NCBI GenBank assembly: GCA_958295905.1
Contig: OY282382.1
Location: 2,256,001-2,320,000, forward strand
Direction of reading: 5' to 3'
Source of the DNA: an uncultured Vicinamibacterales bacterium
GTDB taxonomy: Bacteria; Acidobacteriota; Vicinamibacteria; Vicinamibacterales; UBA8438
Length of the DNA stretch: 64,000 nt
Shown: positions 18,088 to 26,781 of the stretch, piece after piece
Numbering within the stretch: the stretch's first letter is position 1
Layout of the letters: each line of letters opens with the position of its first letter
Made by a program: the position numbers and the translations under genes
The notes under the pieces: generated by a model
The model's database searches: none
What the model was told of the DNA's origin: nothing
The model's input: only the letters and a program-made list of their open reading frames with translations

Positions 18088-18218
18088 CGCCGCGCCGGCG
18101 TCGGCGACGGTGGTTGCCGCCGCCGGGCCTCGTCCCGCGGTGGCGGTGGTCGTTGCCGCCTTGCGGTCGGAAGGGGCGGTTCGGGGCCGTGTATTGAGGG
18201 GCTCGTGGCGGGTGTTCA

Positions 18219-18473
18219 GCGACACGGGGCGGTTCGATGTCGTGTTCGAGGGGCTCGTGGCGCAATCCGCGTTGCCCGAGACCGGCGGGGCGCAGGAAGT
18301 TCGGCGACGCGGGGCGGTTCGATGCCGTGTTCGAAGGGCTCGTGGCGCAACTCCGCGGTGCCGGAGACCGGTTAGGGGCGGGTGTTCAGCGACGCGGGGC
18401 GATTCGAGGCCGCGCTCGAGGGGTTCGTGGCGCAGCCCCGCGTTGCCGGAGACCGGCGGGGGGCGGGATGATG
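18219..18473. repeat. Three tandem copies of an 85-bp repeat
   Basis: Three head-to-tail units start at 18219, 18304 and 18389 with GCGACRCGGGGCGRTTCGA. Each continues through a GGGGYTCGTGGCGCA core to GAGACCGG. A partial unit lies upstream at about 18165-18218. Units differ by scattered substitutions. The tract fills the space between the DUF1552 and the next gene. It ends at a GTCGAATGCAGCGG sequence that is also found after the repeat at 324-757. Confidence 0.85.
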
Positions 18474-18532
18474 TTCGGCGGTCGAATGCAGCGGGCCCTT
18501 TCGCCCACGGGCGTCTGGGCTGGAGAGTCGCC

Positions 18533-19885
18533 ATGATGCGTTTGCGATGGGATGGGCCGGCGGTTCGGTGCGCGGTGGTTGCCGCGGCGTTCGCGGCGGG
18601 CGGGCCGTACCCGGCTCTGGCGGAGGAGAAGGCGGTGCCGCCGGCCGTGCCTCCCGGGGTGACCCTCGTCGAGGTCGTGCGCGAGCTGCAGGCGTCGGCC
18701 GCCCAGTTGCTCTGGACGCGGCTCGGCGATGAAGAGGGCCGGACGCTCCTCTTCGCGGAGGACGGTCACACCGGCGGCGCGGGCTGCGTGGACGGCTGCG
18801 CCGCCGAGTTCCCGCCGCTGCCCGCGCCCGCCGGCGCCGAGCCGTTCGCCGACTGGTCGCCGCTGCGCCGAGGGGACGGACGGCTGCAGTGGGCCTACCA
18901 GTCGCGCCCGCTGCACACGTGGTCGCGGGAGGAGGAGCCGGGCGAGGTCGCCACCAACGTCGGCCTCGCCGAGACCGCGAACCTGAAGCTCGCCGAGCGG
19001 CCGGAGGCGGCGGGGGCGTTGATGCCGCCGCCGGGGTGGCGGGTCGCCCGCTTCGAGCCGGCCCGGTCCATCACGATGCCGGACGGCATCGACGCGGGGT
19101 TGGTGTCGTCGGCGCAGGCCGTCGTCCTGACCGACTTCGCCGGGTTCACGCTGTACGCGTTCGACGGCGACGCCGCGTTCGACGGCCAGACGTGCTCCGA
19201 TACCGGGTGCGGGATGCGCTGGCTGCCGGTGCCGGCCCCCGCCCTCGCCCTCGACGTGGGCGGCTTCCGGGTCGTGAGCCGCGTGGACGGATCCCGGCAG
19301 TGGGCCTGGCGGGGACGGCCCCTCTATCGATACCGCGGGGACCTGCTGCCCGGCGACGCGCACGGCCGGGCCGCCGATGCGCGCTGGCGCCTGGCCGCGC
19401 TGTCGGAGAGCTTCCGGCCGCCGCGGGTGGCGGTGACCGCCCTCGAGGGCTACGGCGACGCCCTGTCGCTCGACGGCATCACCCTGTACTCCGGCTCCGC
19501 GTTCCAGAAGTACTGGGGCGGGCGCAACCTGCGCGGCAGCTTCAAGAACGCCTACCGCCGGGGGAAGCGGCTGGGCGGCGACGCGTGCGCGGACGAGGAG
19601 TGCCTGCGGCGGTGGCGCCCGTTCCGCGTGTCCGGCGAGGCCCGGTCGACCGGCTTCTGGGAGGTCGTCGCGCGCCGCGACGGCACGCGGCAGTGGGCCT
19701 ACAAGGGGTACGCGCTCTATACCTACGCCGATGACGAGGCGCCCGGGCAGAACCGGGGGCAGGCCACCTACACGTTCGCGAAGCTGGAAGGCGGCCCCGA
19801 CGACCTCGAACGCGCGGCGTGGCTGGCCGAGCTCGGCGAAACCTACGGCGGCGCGGGCGTGTACTGGAACGTCGCCAAGCCCTGA
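18533..19885 (+). CDS. Secreted protein with three COG4315-type repeats
   Basis: The 450-residue exported protein (signal ending near ALAEE) contains three copies of the secreted repeat found in COG4315/PF03640 proteins. Each has a L-Y/F-A-x-D opening, two cysteines, a W-P/L-P core and a closing RQWAYKGxxLYTY motif. Copies lie at about 60-140, 200-290 and 310-410 (for example TLYAFDGDAAFDGQTC and GTRQWAYKGYALYTYADD). The family is periplasmic or surface-exposed with no settled function. GGAGAG precedes ATGATG; either ATG could be used. It is preceded by the 85-bp repeat tract. Confidence 0.75.
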   Translation: MMRLRWDGPAVRCAVVAAAFAAGGPYPALAEEKAVPPAVPPGVTLVEVVRELQASAAQLLWTRLGDEEGRTLLFAEDGHTGGAGCVDGCAAEFPPLPAPAGAEPFADWSPLRRGDGRLQWAYQSRPLHTWSREEEPGEVATNVGLAETANLKLAERPEAAGALMPPPGWRVARFEPARSITMPDGIDAGLVSSAQAVVLTDFAGFTLYAFDGDAAFDGQTCSDTGCGMRWLPVPAPALALDVGGFRVVSRVDGSRQWAWRGRPLYRYRGDLLPGDAHGRAADARWRLAALSESFRPPRVAVTALEGYGDALSLDGITLYSGSAFQKYWGGRNLRGSFKNAYRRGKRLGGDACADEECLRRWRPFRVSGEARSTGFWEVVARRDGTRQWAYKGYALYTYADDEAPGQNRGQATYTFAKLEGGPDDLERAAWLAELGETYGGAGVYWNVAKP

Positions 19886-20023
19886 GCGAACCGCCGGCGG
19901 TTCCCGCGCGTATACCTCCACAGCGACCCGGAAACGTCCGCCCAACGCCCCGGGGCTTCTCCGGCGACGCGACGCGCTACGGGCGCAGCCGACCGACCCG
20001 TATCAACCGTCTGGAGAGCAGCG

Positions 20024-20512
20024 ATGGCGAACCTCAACACCCGCCGATGGTCGACCCCTCTCACGATGGGCGCGGGTATCTTCGTGGCGGCTACCGGCCT
20101 ACTCATGTTCTTCGTCGCGGAGCGGCCCTTCAAGTTCGCGCACGAACTGATGGGCATCGGGTTCTCCGCCGCCGTCGTTCTTCACGTGCTGACCCACCGG
20201 CGGTCGTTCAGCAACTACTTCTCCCAACGCGGCGCCGTCCGCGTGCTCGCGCTCGCCTGGACGCTCGGTATCGGCATGGTCGCGGCGTCCGCGGTCCTGA
20301 ACACGGGAGAAGCCGAGGCGCTGATGGTCGAGAGGATCGACGGCGCGTCCATCGCCGTGCTCGCCCCGGTCGTGGGCATGGACGTGAGCGCCCTCGTCGA
20401 CAAACTCGGCGGGGACGGCTTCGCCGTCGACGATCCGGAGATGTCCATCCGGCAACTGGCCGACCGGCACGGCGCCGAGACCGACGACGTTCTGCTCTCG
20501 GTGTTTCGGTAG
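20024..20512 (+). CDS. DUF4405-like membrane protein
   Basis: The 162-residue protein has two or three membrane helices in its first 95 residues: LTMGAGIFVAATGLLMFFV, a His-containing second segment FAHELMGIGFSAAVVLHVL with THRRSF, and VRVLALAWTLGIGMVAASAVL. The paired histidines in helix two resemble haem-ligand positions of cytochrome b-like DUF4405 proteins. The C-terminal 65 residues are soluble (RIDGASIAVLAPVVGMDVSAL). The ATG is preceded by TGGAGAGCAGCG. Function in membrane electron transfer is possible but inferred. Confidence 0.7.
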   Translation: MANLNTRRWSTPLTMGAGIFVAATGLLMFFVAERPFKFAHELMGIGFSAAVVLHVLTHRRSFSNYFSQRGAVRVLALAWTLGIGMVAASAVLNTGEAEALMVERIDGASIAVLAPVVGMDVSALVDKLGGDGFAVDDPEMSIRQLADRHGAETDDVLLSVFR

Positions 20513-20654
20513 GCGTCTGCGCTGCCGAACGGCGTGGACTCCGGGAGCGTCGGTCGGGCGGCAATCGGCGCCGCAGGCCGATTGCCGGGCCGGCGTGCGT
20601 TACATTGACGCGCCTTTCCCGATACGGTTGCGGCCGGGCCGGCGCGGGTCGAGG

Positions 20655-20924
20655 CTACGGCGGGAACGCCTCGAGGAAGTGGACCTCCCCGTCGATCGCG
20701 CCGGCCTCGACGCCCACCGCGGCCGATTCCGGCGACGCCATGTACGCCTCCGCTTTCTCCCGGTCTTCGACGTCCAGCAGGAAGAAGACCTGATCCGGCG
20801 CGTCCACCGAGCGCCACACGTGCAGGACGGTCAGACCCGCCGCCGCGCCCGCGGCCGCCTGGGCGTCGAAGACGCGCTTCCACCTGTCGGTGTCCTTCAC
20901 GCGATTGCGAACCAGCAGTACCAT
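20655..20924 (-). CDS. Small antibiotic-biosynthesis-monooxygenase-like (ABM/dimeric alpha-beta barrel) protein
   Basis: The 89-residue protein MVLLVRNRVKDTDRWKRVFD has the size and pattern of dimeric alpha-beta barrel proteins: VRNRVKD, VLHVWRSVDAPDQVFFLLDVED and a final GEVHFLEAFPP. The frame is open far upstream, but GGGAGAA lies close before this ATG and the family begins here. It lies 86 bp downstream of the usp gene on the same strand, so the two may be cotranscribed. Biochemical role unknown. Confidence 0.7.
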   Translation of the reverse strand: MVLLVRNRVKDTDRWKRVFDAQAAAGAAAGLTVLHVWRSVDAPDQVFFLLDVEDREKAEAYMASPESAAVGVEAGAIDGEVHFLEAFPP

Positions 20925-21010
20925 CGTGATTCTCCCAAGTTGAGGATCGTCTTGCCGCCGGGAAGCCCAGGCCGTGAAGCGGGGAACGCCTGCGGCCGGC
21001 GCCTCGAGCC

Positions 21011-21481
21011 TTACTCGCCGGTCGGCGGCGCCGGCATCTCGAAGGCGTGCCCCGGCTGTCTCACGGTGAGGACGGGGCAGGGCGCCTTGCGCACCACCTT
21101 CTCGGCCACGCTGCCGAGCAGCAGGTGCCGGACCGGGCCGCGCCCGTGCGTGCCCATGACGATCAGATCGATCGCGTTGTCCGTGGCGTAGCGGACGATC
21201 TCGACGAACGCGTGGCCGATGCGGAGCGCCCGCACCGTCTCGACGCCGCCCAGCGAGACCCGCTCGAGGTGCCGCTCGGCGTCGGCCTGCCACTTTTCGA
21301 GCAGATCGGAGACGATCGGCGCCGCCGCCCCGACCGCCCAGTCCTGCGGCGACGGGTCGGGCACCACGTACAGCACGTGCACCTGGGCCCCGAAGCGTTC
21401 GGCCATCTCGCGGGCGTAGCCCAGCGCGTGGCGGGCGGTGTCGCTGAAGTCGGTCGGCAGCAGGATTCGCTGGAGGGTCAT
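21011..21481 (-). CDS. Universal stress protein (UspA family)
   Basis: The 156-residue cytoplasmic protein has the UspA start RILLPTDFSDTARHALGYA and the ATP-binding signature MGTHGRGPVRHLLLGSVAEKVV (G-x2-G-x9-G-S type). The final VRKAPCPVLTVR strand is intact. Family members bind ATP or AMP and are induced by starvation and oxidative stress. The gene lies upstream of a small barrel-fold protein on the same strand. The region upstream contains a MITE-like element about 100 bp away, so its promoter may be affected by that insertion. Confidence 0.9.
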   Translation of the reverse strand: MTLQRILLPTDFSDTARHALGYAREMAERFGAQVHVLYVVPDPSPQDWAVGAAAPIVSDLLEKWQADAERHLERVSLGGVETVRALRIGHAFVEIVRYATDNAIDLIVMGTHGRGPVRHLLLGSVAEKVVRKAPCPVLTVRQPGHAFEMPAPPTGE

Positions 21482-21581
21482 GGGAAGTCTCCATCCCGGG
21501 CGGCATGCGCCGCCGCACGGCGCGGGCTCCAGGGATTCTGCCGCGCGCAGGGTTTAAGCCGCAAGGGGGCGGTCCAAGGGG

Positions 21582-21755
21582 CCCAGGAGCATCCCACGCT
21601 GACTGCGCGTGACGGCCCGCCCCGATTCGAGGGGTCGCCACCGTCTTGCCGACCGGCCGGCGCCGCGTGAGCCCCACGATTCCGACCGTCCGGAGCCCCA
21701 GGACCCGCCACGATTCCGCCTGCGCACGGCGGTGGCGGAGCGTGGGATGGTCCTG
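21582..21755. mobile_element. MITE-like element, copy A
   Basis: This element of about 174 bp is bounded by imperfect inverted repeats CAGGAGCATCCCACGCT (left) and AGCGTGGGATGGTCCTG (right). It is directly flanked by the 8-bp direct repeat CCAAGGGG at 21574-21581 and 21756-21763, a likely target-site duplication. The whole element is repeated in opposite orientation at 28063-28229 with high identity. It has no coding capacity. Confidence 0.8.
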
Positions 21756-21913
21756 CCAAGGGGGCGGTGTCGTAGTGCGCCACGGCGAACGAGTGCACCC
21801 CGGTGAAGGGCGCCGCCGAAGGTGATCGACGGCGGGGGCACGAGACTGGTGGCGCCCCCCGCCGTCGATTCAGCGCCAGACTCGGCGCACCGCGCCCCGA
21901 ACTCTCGGGGCGG

Positions 21914-22693
21914 TCACCGCGACGGGTTGACCAGTTCGGTCAGCAGCGCCGCCACGCGCTCTCTCGCCGTGGCCAGACGTTCCTGGAGCTGGTCGAAGAC
22001 GAAGCGGTGGCCGGCCCGCCGCGCCTCGATCAAGGGAACCTCGGTCTGCAGATACGCCTCTTCCAGTCCGTCCCGGCGATCCCCGTCGCGGACCCGGTCG
22101 ATCAGGTGCCTGGCCGCGTCGAGCGACTCCCGCACCTCGCCGATGCCCTCGAGGAGGAGCCGCGCGTCGGCGGCGCGTCCCGGACGGGGCTCGATGCCGC
22201 CGGGGCCGTGGCATTCCGAGCACTGCCGTTCGAGCCCCTCCGGCGACAGCAGCCGTCCGTTCACGCTGCCGTGACAGGTCGAGCAGGTCGGGACGCGGCG
22301 GTCGCCCTGGATCAGCAGCTCATGGTGCCGGCTCGCCTGGAAGTTGACGTAGGGGCCGATGTGGCAGGCGCCGCACGTCGACGGCAGCCGGGTGCGATGG
22401 ACGGGGCTCGAAGGATTCTGGCTGCCCAGCACGCCCCGATGCGCCTGCAACGACTCGAACGTGCCGGGGTTGCCGCCGTGACAGCGGTCGCACCCGACGC
22501 CGCCGCGGCGGTGCGGCGACATGCTCCACTCGTGCAGGTGGTTCTGGGCCGGCTCGGTGTAGGGGTTGGCGAAGTGACAGTCGGCGCACCGGCTCTGGTT
22601 GAGCTGGGCGCGCGCCGCCGGCGTTCCGACCGCTCCGAGGACGATCGCCGCGGCCGTAATCGACAGCAGGCGCAACCGGGTGGTTGAAGCCAT
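21914..22693 (-). CDS. Exported five-haem cytochrome c
   Basis: The 259-residue protein has a signal peptide (LSITAAAIVLGAVGTPAARAQ) and five CxxCH haem motifs: CADCH, CDRCH, CGACH, CSTCH and CSECH, all in the first 150 residues. The C-terminal part is helical and carries HxxFxFDQLQERLATARERV. I chose the ATG with GAGGAAAGAGAA before it; the frame is open further upstream. It would transfer electrons in the periplasm. The arrangement resembles NapC/NrfH-associated or tetrahaem-type cytochromes, but no redox partner gene is adjacent. Confidence 0.85.
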   Translation of the reverse strand: MASTTRLRLLSITAAAIVLGAVGTPAARAQLNQSRCADCHFANPYTEPAQNHLHEWSMSPHRRGGVGCDRCHGGNPGTFESLQAHRGVLGSQNPSSPVHRTRLPSTCGACHIGPYVNFQASRHHELLIQGDRRVPTCSTCHGSVNGRLLSPEGLERQCSECHGPGGIEPRPGRAADARLLLEGIGEVRESLDAARHLIDRVRDGDRRDGLEEAYLQTEVPLIEARRAGHRFVFDQLQERLATARERVAALLTELVNPSR

Positions 22694-23027
22694 TTCTCTT
22701 TCCTCTTGCAGAGGTCCGGCGCGCATGGAGGCCTCCCCATCACAGCGCGTCACGTGGCGGCACGATACCACGATTTCGGAATCAGCGGAGGACGCGCGCA
22801 GCGCGTTGACATGCCGTCCGGCCCCAGCTGCGCGGCCCCGAACGGGGAGCGCAACGCGGAGGCATCAAACGGCGGGCTCCCTTCATTGCCGCCCGTCGCG
22901 CCTAAGGGTCTGCGCCGCAGAACGGTTTGGGTCCGATCCGACACAATATTTGGCGGTCAATCGCCGGCGCTTGGGCAACATATGGTGGTCATAATTTCCT
23001 GCGGCGCAGACTCCCAGCCCGGAAATC

Positions 23028-23069
23028 GTCGCCGTAGGAGTTTCGCGCCAGCGAAACTCCTACGGCGAC
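23028..23069. repeat. Perfect 19-bp inverted repeat (hairpin)
   Basis: GTCGCCGTAGGAGTTTCGC at 23028-23046 is followed by the loop GCCA and its exact reverse complement at 23051-23069. It lies in the gap between the cytochrome and the glyoxalase-fold gene. There is no T tract, so it may be a REP-like element or a bidirectional transcript end rather than a classical terminator. Confidence 0.85.
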
Positions 23070-23097
23070 CGCAAGGTCGCGCTGCGGCCTCCGATTG

Positions 23098-23140
23098 CCG
23101 CCCAACCAACCCTCCAGGAATCCGCGCCGTTCTACGGCGC
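23098..23140. repeat. 43-bp direct repeat, left copy
   Basis: The 43 bp starting CCGCCCAACCAACCCTCCAG and ending TTCTACGGCGC recur exactly at 23727-23769. The two copies flank the glyoxalase-fold gene, 629 bp apart. Related short sequences (TTCCTGCGGCGCAGACT) occur at about 22995 and 25675. Confidence 0.85.
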
Positions 23141-23165
23141 AGACTCCTGGTTGCCGTCGCGCCGC

Positions 23166-23606
23166 TCACGAACAGCAGGTCTTGGATGCGTCCCCGGCCG
23201 CGGCGTCGGACACTTGGCGGCCCGCGACCGTCTTCCGGAGTTGGCCGGCGTCGCCCGACTTGACGTACCACTCCCAGCGCGCCCCGTCGGGGTCGGCCAG
23301 CCAGGTCTCCGTCTTCTCGGCGAAGCAGCAGACGGTTTCCTCGACGCCGGTCGTCTCGAGCCCGTCCGCGCGCAGGCGCCGCTCGGCCGACGCGACCTCC
23401 TCGGCCGTCTCCACCTCGACCCCCAGATGGTTGAGGGTCGCGCCCTCCGGACCCTCGAAGAGGACCAGCTTCAACGGCGGATCGGCGATCGCGAAGTTCG
23501 CGTAGCCGGGCTTCACCTTCGCGGGGGTGGCGCCGAACAGGCGGGAATAGAAGGCTATCGCCTTGTCGAGATCGGTCACGTTGATCGCAAGCTGCACTCG
23601 GGACAT
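23166..23606 (-). CDS. ArsI/CadI-like glyoxalase-fold metalloprotein
   Basis: The 146-residue protein belongs to the vicinal oxygen chelate fold. It begins MSRVQLAINVTDLDKAIAFYSRLFG, has H60 in LNHLGVEVE and E112 in RWEWYV as metal-ligand candidates, and a vicinal cysteine pair C93-C94 in VCCFAEKTETW. That cysteine pair is the mark of ArsI C-As lyases and CadI proteins, which act on methylated arsenicals or respond to metals. A second Cys pair is at the very end (KTCCS). No other arsenic genes are visible. It is bracketed by the 43-bp direct repeats, which hints at lateral movement or repeat-mediated rearrangement. Confidence 0.82.
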   Translation of the reverse strand: MSRVQLAINVTDLDKAIAFYSRLFGATPAKVKPGYANFAIADPPLKLVLFEGPEGATLNHLGVEVETAEEVASAERRLRADGLETTGVEETVCCFAEKTETWLADPDGARWEWYVKSGDAGQLRKTVAGRQVSDAAAGDASKTCCS

Positions 23607-23726
23607 GGTGTGCTCCTTTCAGGCGCGGTTCGGGGCGCGCAGGTTCGCCGGCCCGTCGGCGGGCGGGGCGGCGGCCTCCGGGGGGCCGGCGGCTAGCCCG
23701 GAGAGCGTCGCCTGCGGCTCCGCTCA

Positions 23727-23769
23727 CCGCCCAACCAACCCTCCAGGAATCCGCGCCGTTCTACGGCGC
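23727..23769. repeat. 43-bp direct repeat, right copy
   Basis: Identical to 23098-23140, with the same orientation on the other side of the glyoxalase-fold gene. The flanking GCCTGCGGCTCCGC also resembles the left flank, so the true repeat may be somewhat longer and diverged. The rest of the 23607-23896 gap shows no gene. Confidence 0.85.
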
Positions 23770-23896
23770 GAACGGCGCGGTAGACTACTCACGGCTTCCC
23801 GGGCAAGGGAACGGAGCGCCCAAAAAATCCTCTGCCGTAATCGGGTCAGGCGCGCCCGCGGGAAGCCTTTCATCCCTCCTTACCGCGGTAGAACTC

Positions 23897-24796
23897 CTAC
23901 CTGCGGGACGCCGCCTCGCTGCCCGTGATGATCGCGTCGCGCAACTGCGCGGAGACGTCGGCGACGTGGCCCGGCGAATGGGGCAGCAGGATGGTGTTGG
24001 CCTTCGACGACTGGCCGATGTCCTTGAGCATGTCGAAGTACTGGGTCATCAGGATCAGGTTCATCACGTCCTGGGCCGAGGTGCCGGGGACCGTTCTCTG
24101 GAACTCGTCCACCGACTCGCGGAGCCCCTCGACGATGGCCTGCCGCTGATCGGCAACGCCCTTGCCCGACAGGGCCTTCGCCTCGGCGTCGGCTTCGGCC
24201 GCCTTCACCTGCATGATCTTCTCGGCCTCGCCCTTCTCGGTGGCGGCGGCCCGCATGCGCTGCGCGGCGTTGATCTCGTTCATGGCCTCCTTGACCTTGG
24301 CGTCGGGGTCGATGTCGGTCACGAGGGTCTTGACGATGCCGTAACCGAAGTCGTCCATCACCTGCGACAGCTCGTTCTTGACGGCGCCGGCGATCTCGTC
24401 CTTCTTCTCGAAGACGTCGTCGAGCTTGATCTTCGGCACCCGCGCCCGCACGACGTCGAAGACGAACGCCTTGATCTGGTTGACGGGGTCGTCGAGCTTG
24501 TAGAACGCGTCGTAGACCTTGCCGGCCAGCACGAAGTATTGCACGGACACGATCACGCGGACGAACACGTTGTCGCGGGTCTTGGTCTCGACCTCGACGT
24601 CGAGCTGCCGCACCCGCAGGTTGACGGTGCCCGCCACCTTCTCGATGAACGGCACCCTGACGTGCAGGCCGGCCTCGGCCAGGCGGTCGAACTTGCCGAG
24701 CCGCTGGACGACGGCGACGGTCTGCTGCTGCACGATGAAGAAGAACGGTCCGACGGTGGCGCTGAACGGGTCGCGGCTCTGTCTCAGGCTCGGCAT
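23897..24796 (-). CDS. SPFH/band-7 domain protein (stomatin/prohibitin-like)
   Basis: The 299-residue protein has the SPFH domain from the start: FFFIVQQQTVAVVQRLGKF, then HVRVPFIEKVAGTVNLRVRQLDVEVETKTRDN, and a coiled-coil region (NEINAAQRMRAAATEKGEAEKI...KAAEADAEAKALSGKG) that is typical of band-7 proteins. The N-terminal hydrophobic stretch FFFIVQQQ is short, so membrane attachment may be peripheral or through a hairpin. Such proteins form large membrane microdomain scaffolds and often modulate proteases. It is monocistronic here, with a 378-bp divergent gap upstream. No NfeD or FtsH neighbour is visible. Confidence 0.85.
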   Translation of the reverse strand: MPSLRQSRDPFSATVGPFFFIVQQQTVAVVQRLGKFDRLAEAGLHVRVPFIEKVAGTVNLRVRQLDVEVETKTRDNVFVRVIVSVQYFVLAGKVYDAFYKLDDPVNQIKAFVFDVVRARVPKIKLDDVFEKKDEIAGAVKNELSQVMDDFGYGIVKTLVTDIDPDAKVKEAMNEINAAQRMRAAATEKGEAEKIMQVKAAEADAEAKALSGKGVADQRQAIVEGLRESVDEFQRTVPGTSAQDVMNLILMTQYFDMLKDIGQSSKANTILLPHSPGHVADVSAQLRDAIITGSEAASRR

Positions 24797-25174
24797 GTGC
24801 GGGTCTCCCTGCGACGACGCGGGACGGCCCGGCGCCGCTCCACCGCGCGGCGCTGCCGGTCCGTCGCTTCAGCAAAGGATACGCCGCAGTGCCGGGTTTG
24901 TTCGCGGATGATGGGCCGTTCGGTGACCGGCGGCCGGCGGTCGGCGCGTGGCGGGACGCGGTGTCCGCCGGTTGTCGCCGGCCGGCTCGCGAGCGCACCG
25001 GGACGAGGCGCGATAGACGCAGGGGGCGCGGGCAGTCTGTGGCGGACCCCGCCGCGGCCCCGGTCCACCCCCGCCTCGGGCGGCTGACGCGTCCTTCCGG
25101 ATTGCGTCTCGGCCGGCGCGGGTGTACCCTGCGATACGCAACTCGGTTTCTTCGAGACGGCAGGAGGTCAGGGC
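24797..25174. other. Divergent intergenic region
   Basis: This 378-bp gap separates the SPFH gene from the divergent DUF6152 gene and so must contain both promoters. No gene is convincing; frames that cross it are GC-rich shadows. AGGAGGT is present just before the DUF6152 start. Confidence 0.5.
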
Positions 25175-25582
25175 ATGAGAATGCTGTCTGTCGGCGTCGT
25201 GGCTCTCGGCGTGGTGCTGGCGGGGCCGGTGGTGTCGGCGCACCACTCGTTTTCGGCCGAATTCGACATCGACCAGCCGGTGACCCTCAAGGGCACGTTG
25301 ACCGAGCTCGAGTGGGTCAACCCGCACGGGTGGATCCACATGGACGTCGCCGGCCCCGACGGGGCGGTGGTGAACTGGGCGGTGGAGATGGGGAATCCGA
25401 CCGCGCTGCTGCGGCGGGGCCTGCGGAGGAGCGACTTCCCGCCGGGCACGGAGATCGTGGTCGACGGCTACAAGGCCAAGGACGCGACGCCGACCGCGAA
25501 CGGCATCACCATCACCTTCCCCGACGGCCGGAACGTGTTCGCGGGCTCGTCGGGAACCGGGGCGCCGGAGCCGAATCGCTAG
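25175..25582 (+). CDS. DUF6152 family secreted protein
   Basis: The 135-residue protein has a signal peptide followed by the family hallmark AHHSFSAEFDIDQPVTLKG, then LTELEWVNPHGWIHMDV, and the closing stretch DGRNVFAGSSG. DUF6152 proteins are small exported beta proteins that are common in Acidobacteriota and in some Proteobacteria. The two conserved histidines after the signal could bind metal, though this is inference. The start is supported by AGGAGGTCAGGGC upstream of the ATG. It is followed by the paralogous PPRT-type secreted proteins, with which it often clusters. Confidence 0.88.
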   Translation: MRMLSVGVVALGVVLAGPVVSAHHSFSAEFDIDQPVTLKGTLTELEWVNPHGWIHMDVAGPDGAVVNWAVEMGNPTALLRRGLRRSDFPPGTEIVVDGYKAKDATPTANGITITFPDGRNVFAGSSGTGAPEPNR

Positions 25583-25626
25583 GAGTCTGCGTCGTGTAAC
25601 GGATTTGAGCGCGATCAGACTTTGTA

Positions 25627-25654
25627 TGTGGTTGCGGTAGATCCTTCAACCACA
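25627..25654. terminator. Candidate transcript-end hairpin after DUF6152 gene
   Basis: TGTGGTTG at 25627-25634 pairs exactly with CAACCACA at 25647-25654 across a 12-base loop. It lies 45 bp after the DUF6152 stop. No T tract follows, so this is a weak call. Confidence 0.35.
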
Positions 25655-25917
25655 ACTAATAGGTGGGGGCGGGAATTCCTGCGGCGCAGACTTCCCGTGG
25701 GCCGTCTGGTAAATTCGTAACGTGCTTCTGCTCCCGCTCACCGTGACCCGCGCCGTTCGTCCGGGTCACCGCGTCTCAGTCGTCATCGGTGTCATCGGCA
25801 CGGGTGGCGCCGGTTGTGATGCGGATTCAGGGACCGGACACCGGCGACGGTTGCGAGGGCAGGTGGAGATTCCCGGGCCGGGCGCGGGGCGCCGAGCGGT
25901 TCGTGGTGGAGCAGCGG

Positions 25918-26715
25918 ATGATGACTTTCGGCAGGTGGGTACGACGGTGCGGTGAGGCGGTCCTCGTGCTGAGCCTGTTGGTGGTTCCGGTCGCCGGTCA
26001 GGCCCAGCCTGCGGCGTCCGGGGCCGAGGCCTACGTGCCGCCGAGGACCAGCGACGGCCACCCCGATCTGCAGGGTATCTGGCAGGCGTTGAACACCGCC
26101 GCGTGGGACATCCAGGACCACTCCGGCAGCCGGGGCGTCCCCGCCGGCCAGGGTGTCGTGGTGGGCAACGAGATTCCCTACCAGCCGTGGGCCCTGGAAC
26201 AGAAGCAGCGGAACTTCGAGAACCGGGCGACGGCCGATCCCGAGGCCCGGTGCGCCATGCCGGGGGTGCCGCGCGCCACCTACATGCCGTACCCGTTCCA
26301 GATTCTGCAGTTCGCCGACCGGGTGCTGATCCTCTACGAGTACGTCCATGCCAGCCGGACGGTGTACATGGACGGGACGCCGCATCCCGAAGGGCACATC
26401 GATTTCTGGATGGGCGACTCGCGCGGCCGGTGGGAGGGGGACACCCTGGTCGTCGACGTGATCCACTTCATCGACGAGACGTGGTTCGACCGGGCCGGGA
26501 ACTTCCACAGCGACGCGCTGCGCGTCGTCGAGCGCTACACGCCCACCGGCCCCGATCACCTGCTGTATGAGGCCACGATCGAGGACCCGAAGGTGTTCAC
26601 GGAGCCGTGGACGATGCGCATGCCGCTCTACCGGCGGCAGGAAGCCGACGTCCAGCTTCTGGAGTACGAGTGCTACGCCTATGCGGAGGAAGATCTGGCG
26701 GTCGGGGCGCGGTGA
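25918..26715 (+). CDS. Secreted protein of the PPRT-DGxPDLQG family
   Basis: The 265-residue protein has a signal peptide (AVLVLSLLVVPVAGQAQP) and then YVPPRTSDGHPDLQGIWQ, the hallmark of a secreted family that is abundant in Acidobacteriota and has no named function. Other conserved pieces are EIPYQPWALEQKQ, ADPEARCAMPGVPR, IDFWMGDSRGRWEGDTLVVDV and the closing LLEYECYAY. Start is ATGATG at 25918 after GTGGAGCAGCGG; the open frame further upstream is not used by the family. It is paralogous to the next gene, 66 bp downstream, so the two form a likely operon. Confidence 0.8.
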   Translation: MMTFGRWVRRCGEAVLVLSLLVVPVAGQAQPAASGAEAYVPPRTSDGHPDLQGIWQALNTAAWDIQDHSGSRGVPAGQGVVVGNEIPYQPWALEQKQRNFENRATADPEARCAMPGVPRATYMPYPFQILQFADRVLILYEYVHASRTVYMDGTPHPEGHIDFWMGDSRGRWEGDTLVVDVIHFIDETWFDRAGNFHSDALRVVERYTPTGPDHLLYEATIEDPKVFTEPWTMRMPLYRRQEADVQLLEYECYAYAEEDLAVGAR

Positions 26716-26781
26716 CGCGGGCGGCGGTAGCGATGTACGGTCTAAGGCGGGCTCCGCGGGGGCCCGGGGAGAGAGGGGCCG

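Noticed and set aside
18165-18520. CRISPR array
   Set aside because: The 85-bp units are directly adjacent without unique spacers, and no cas genes are present.
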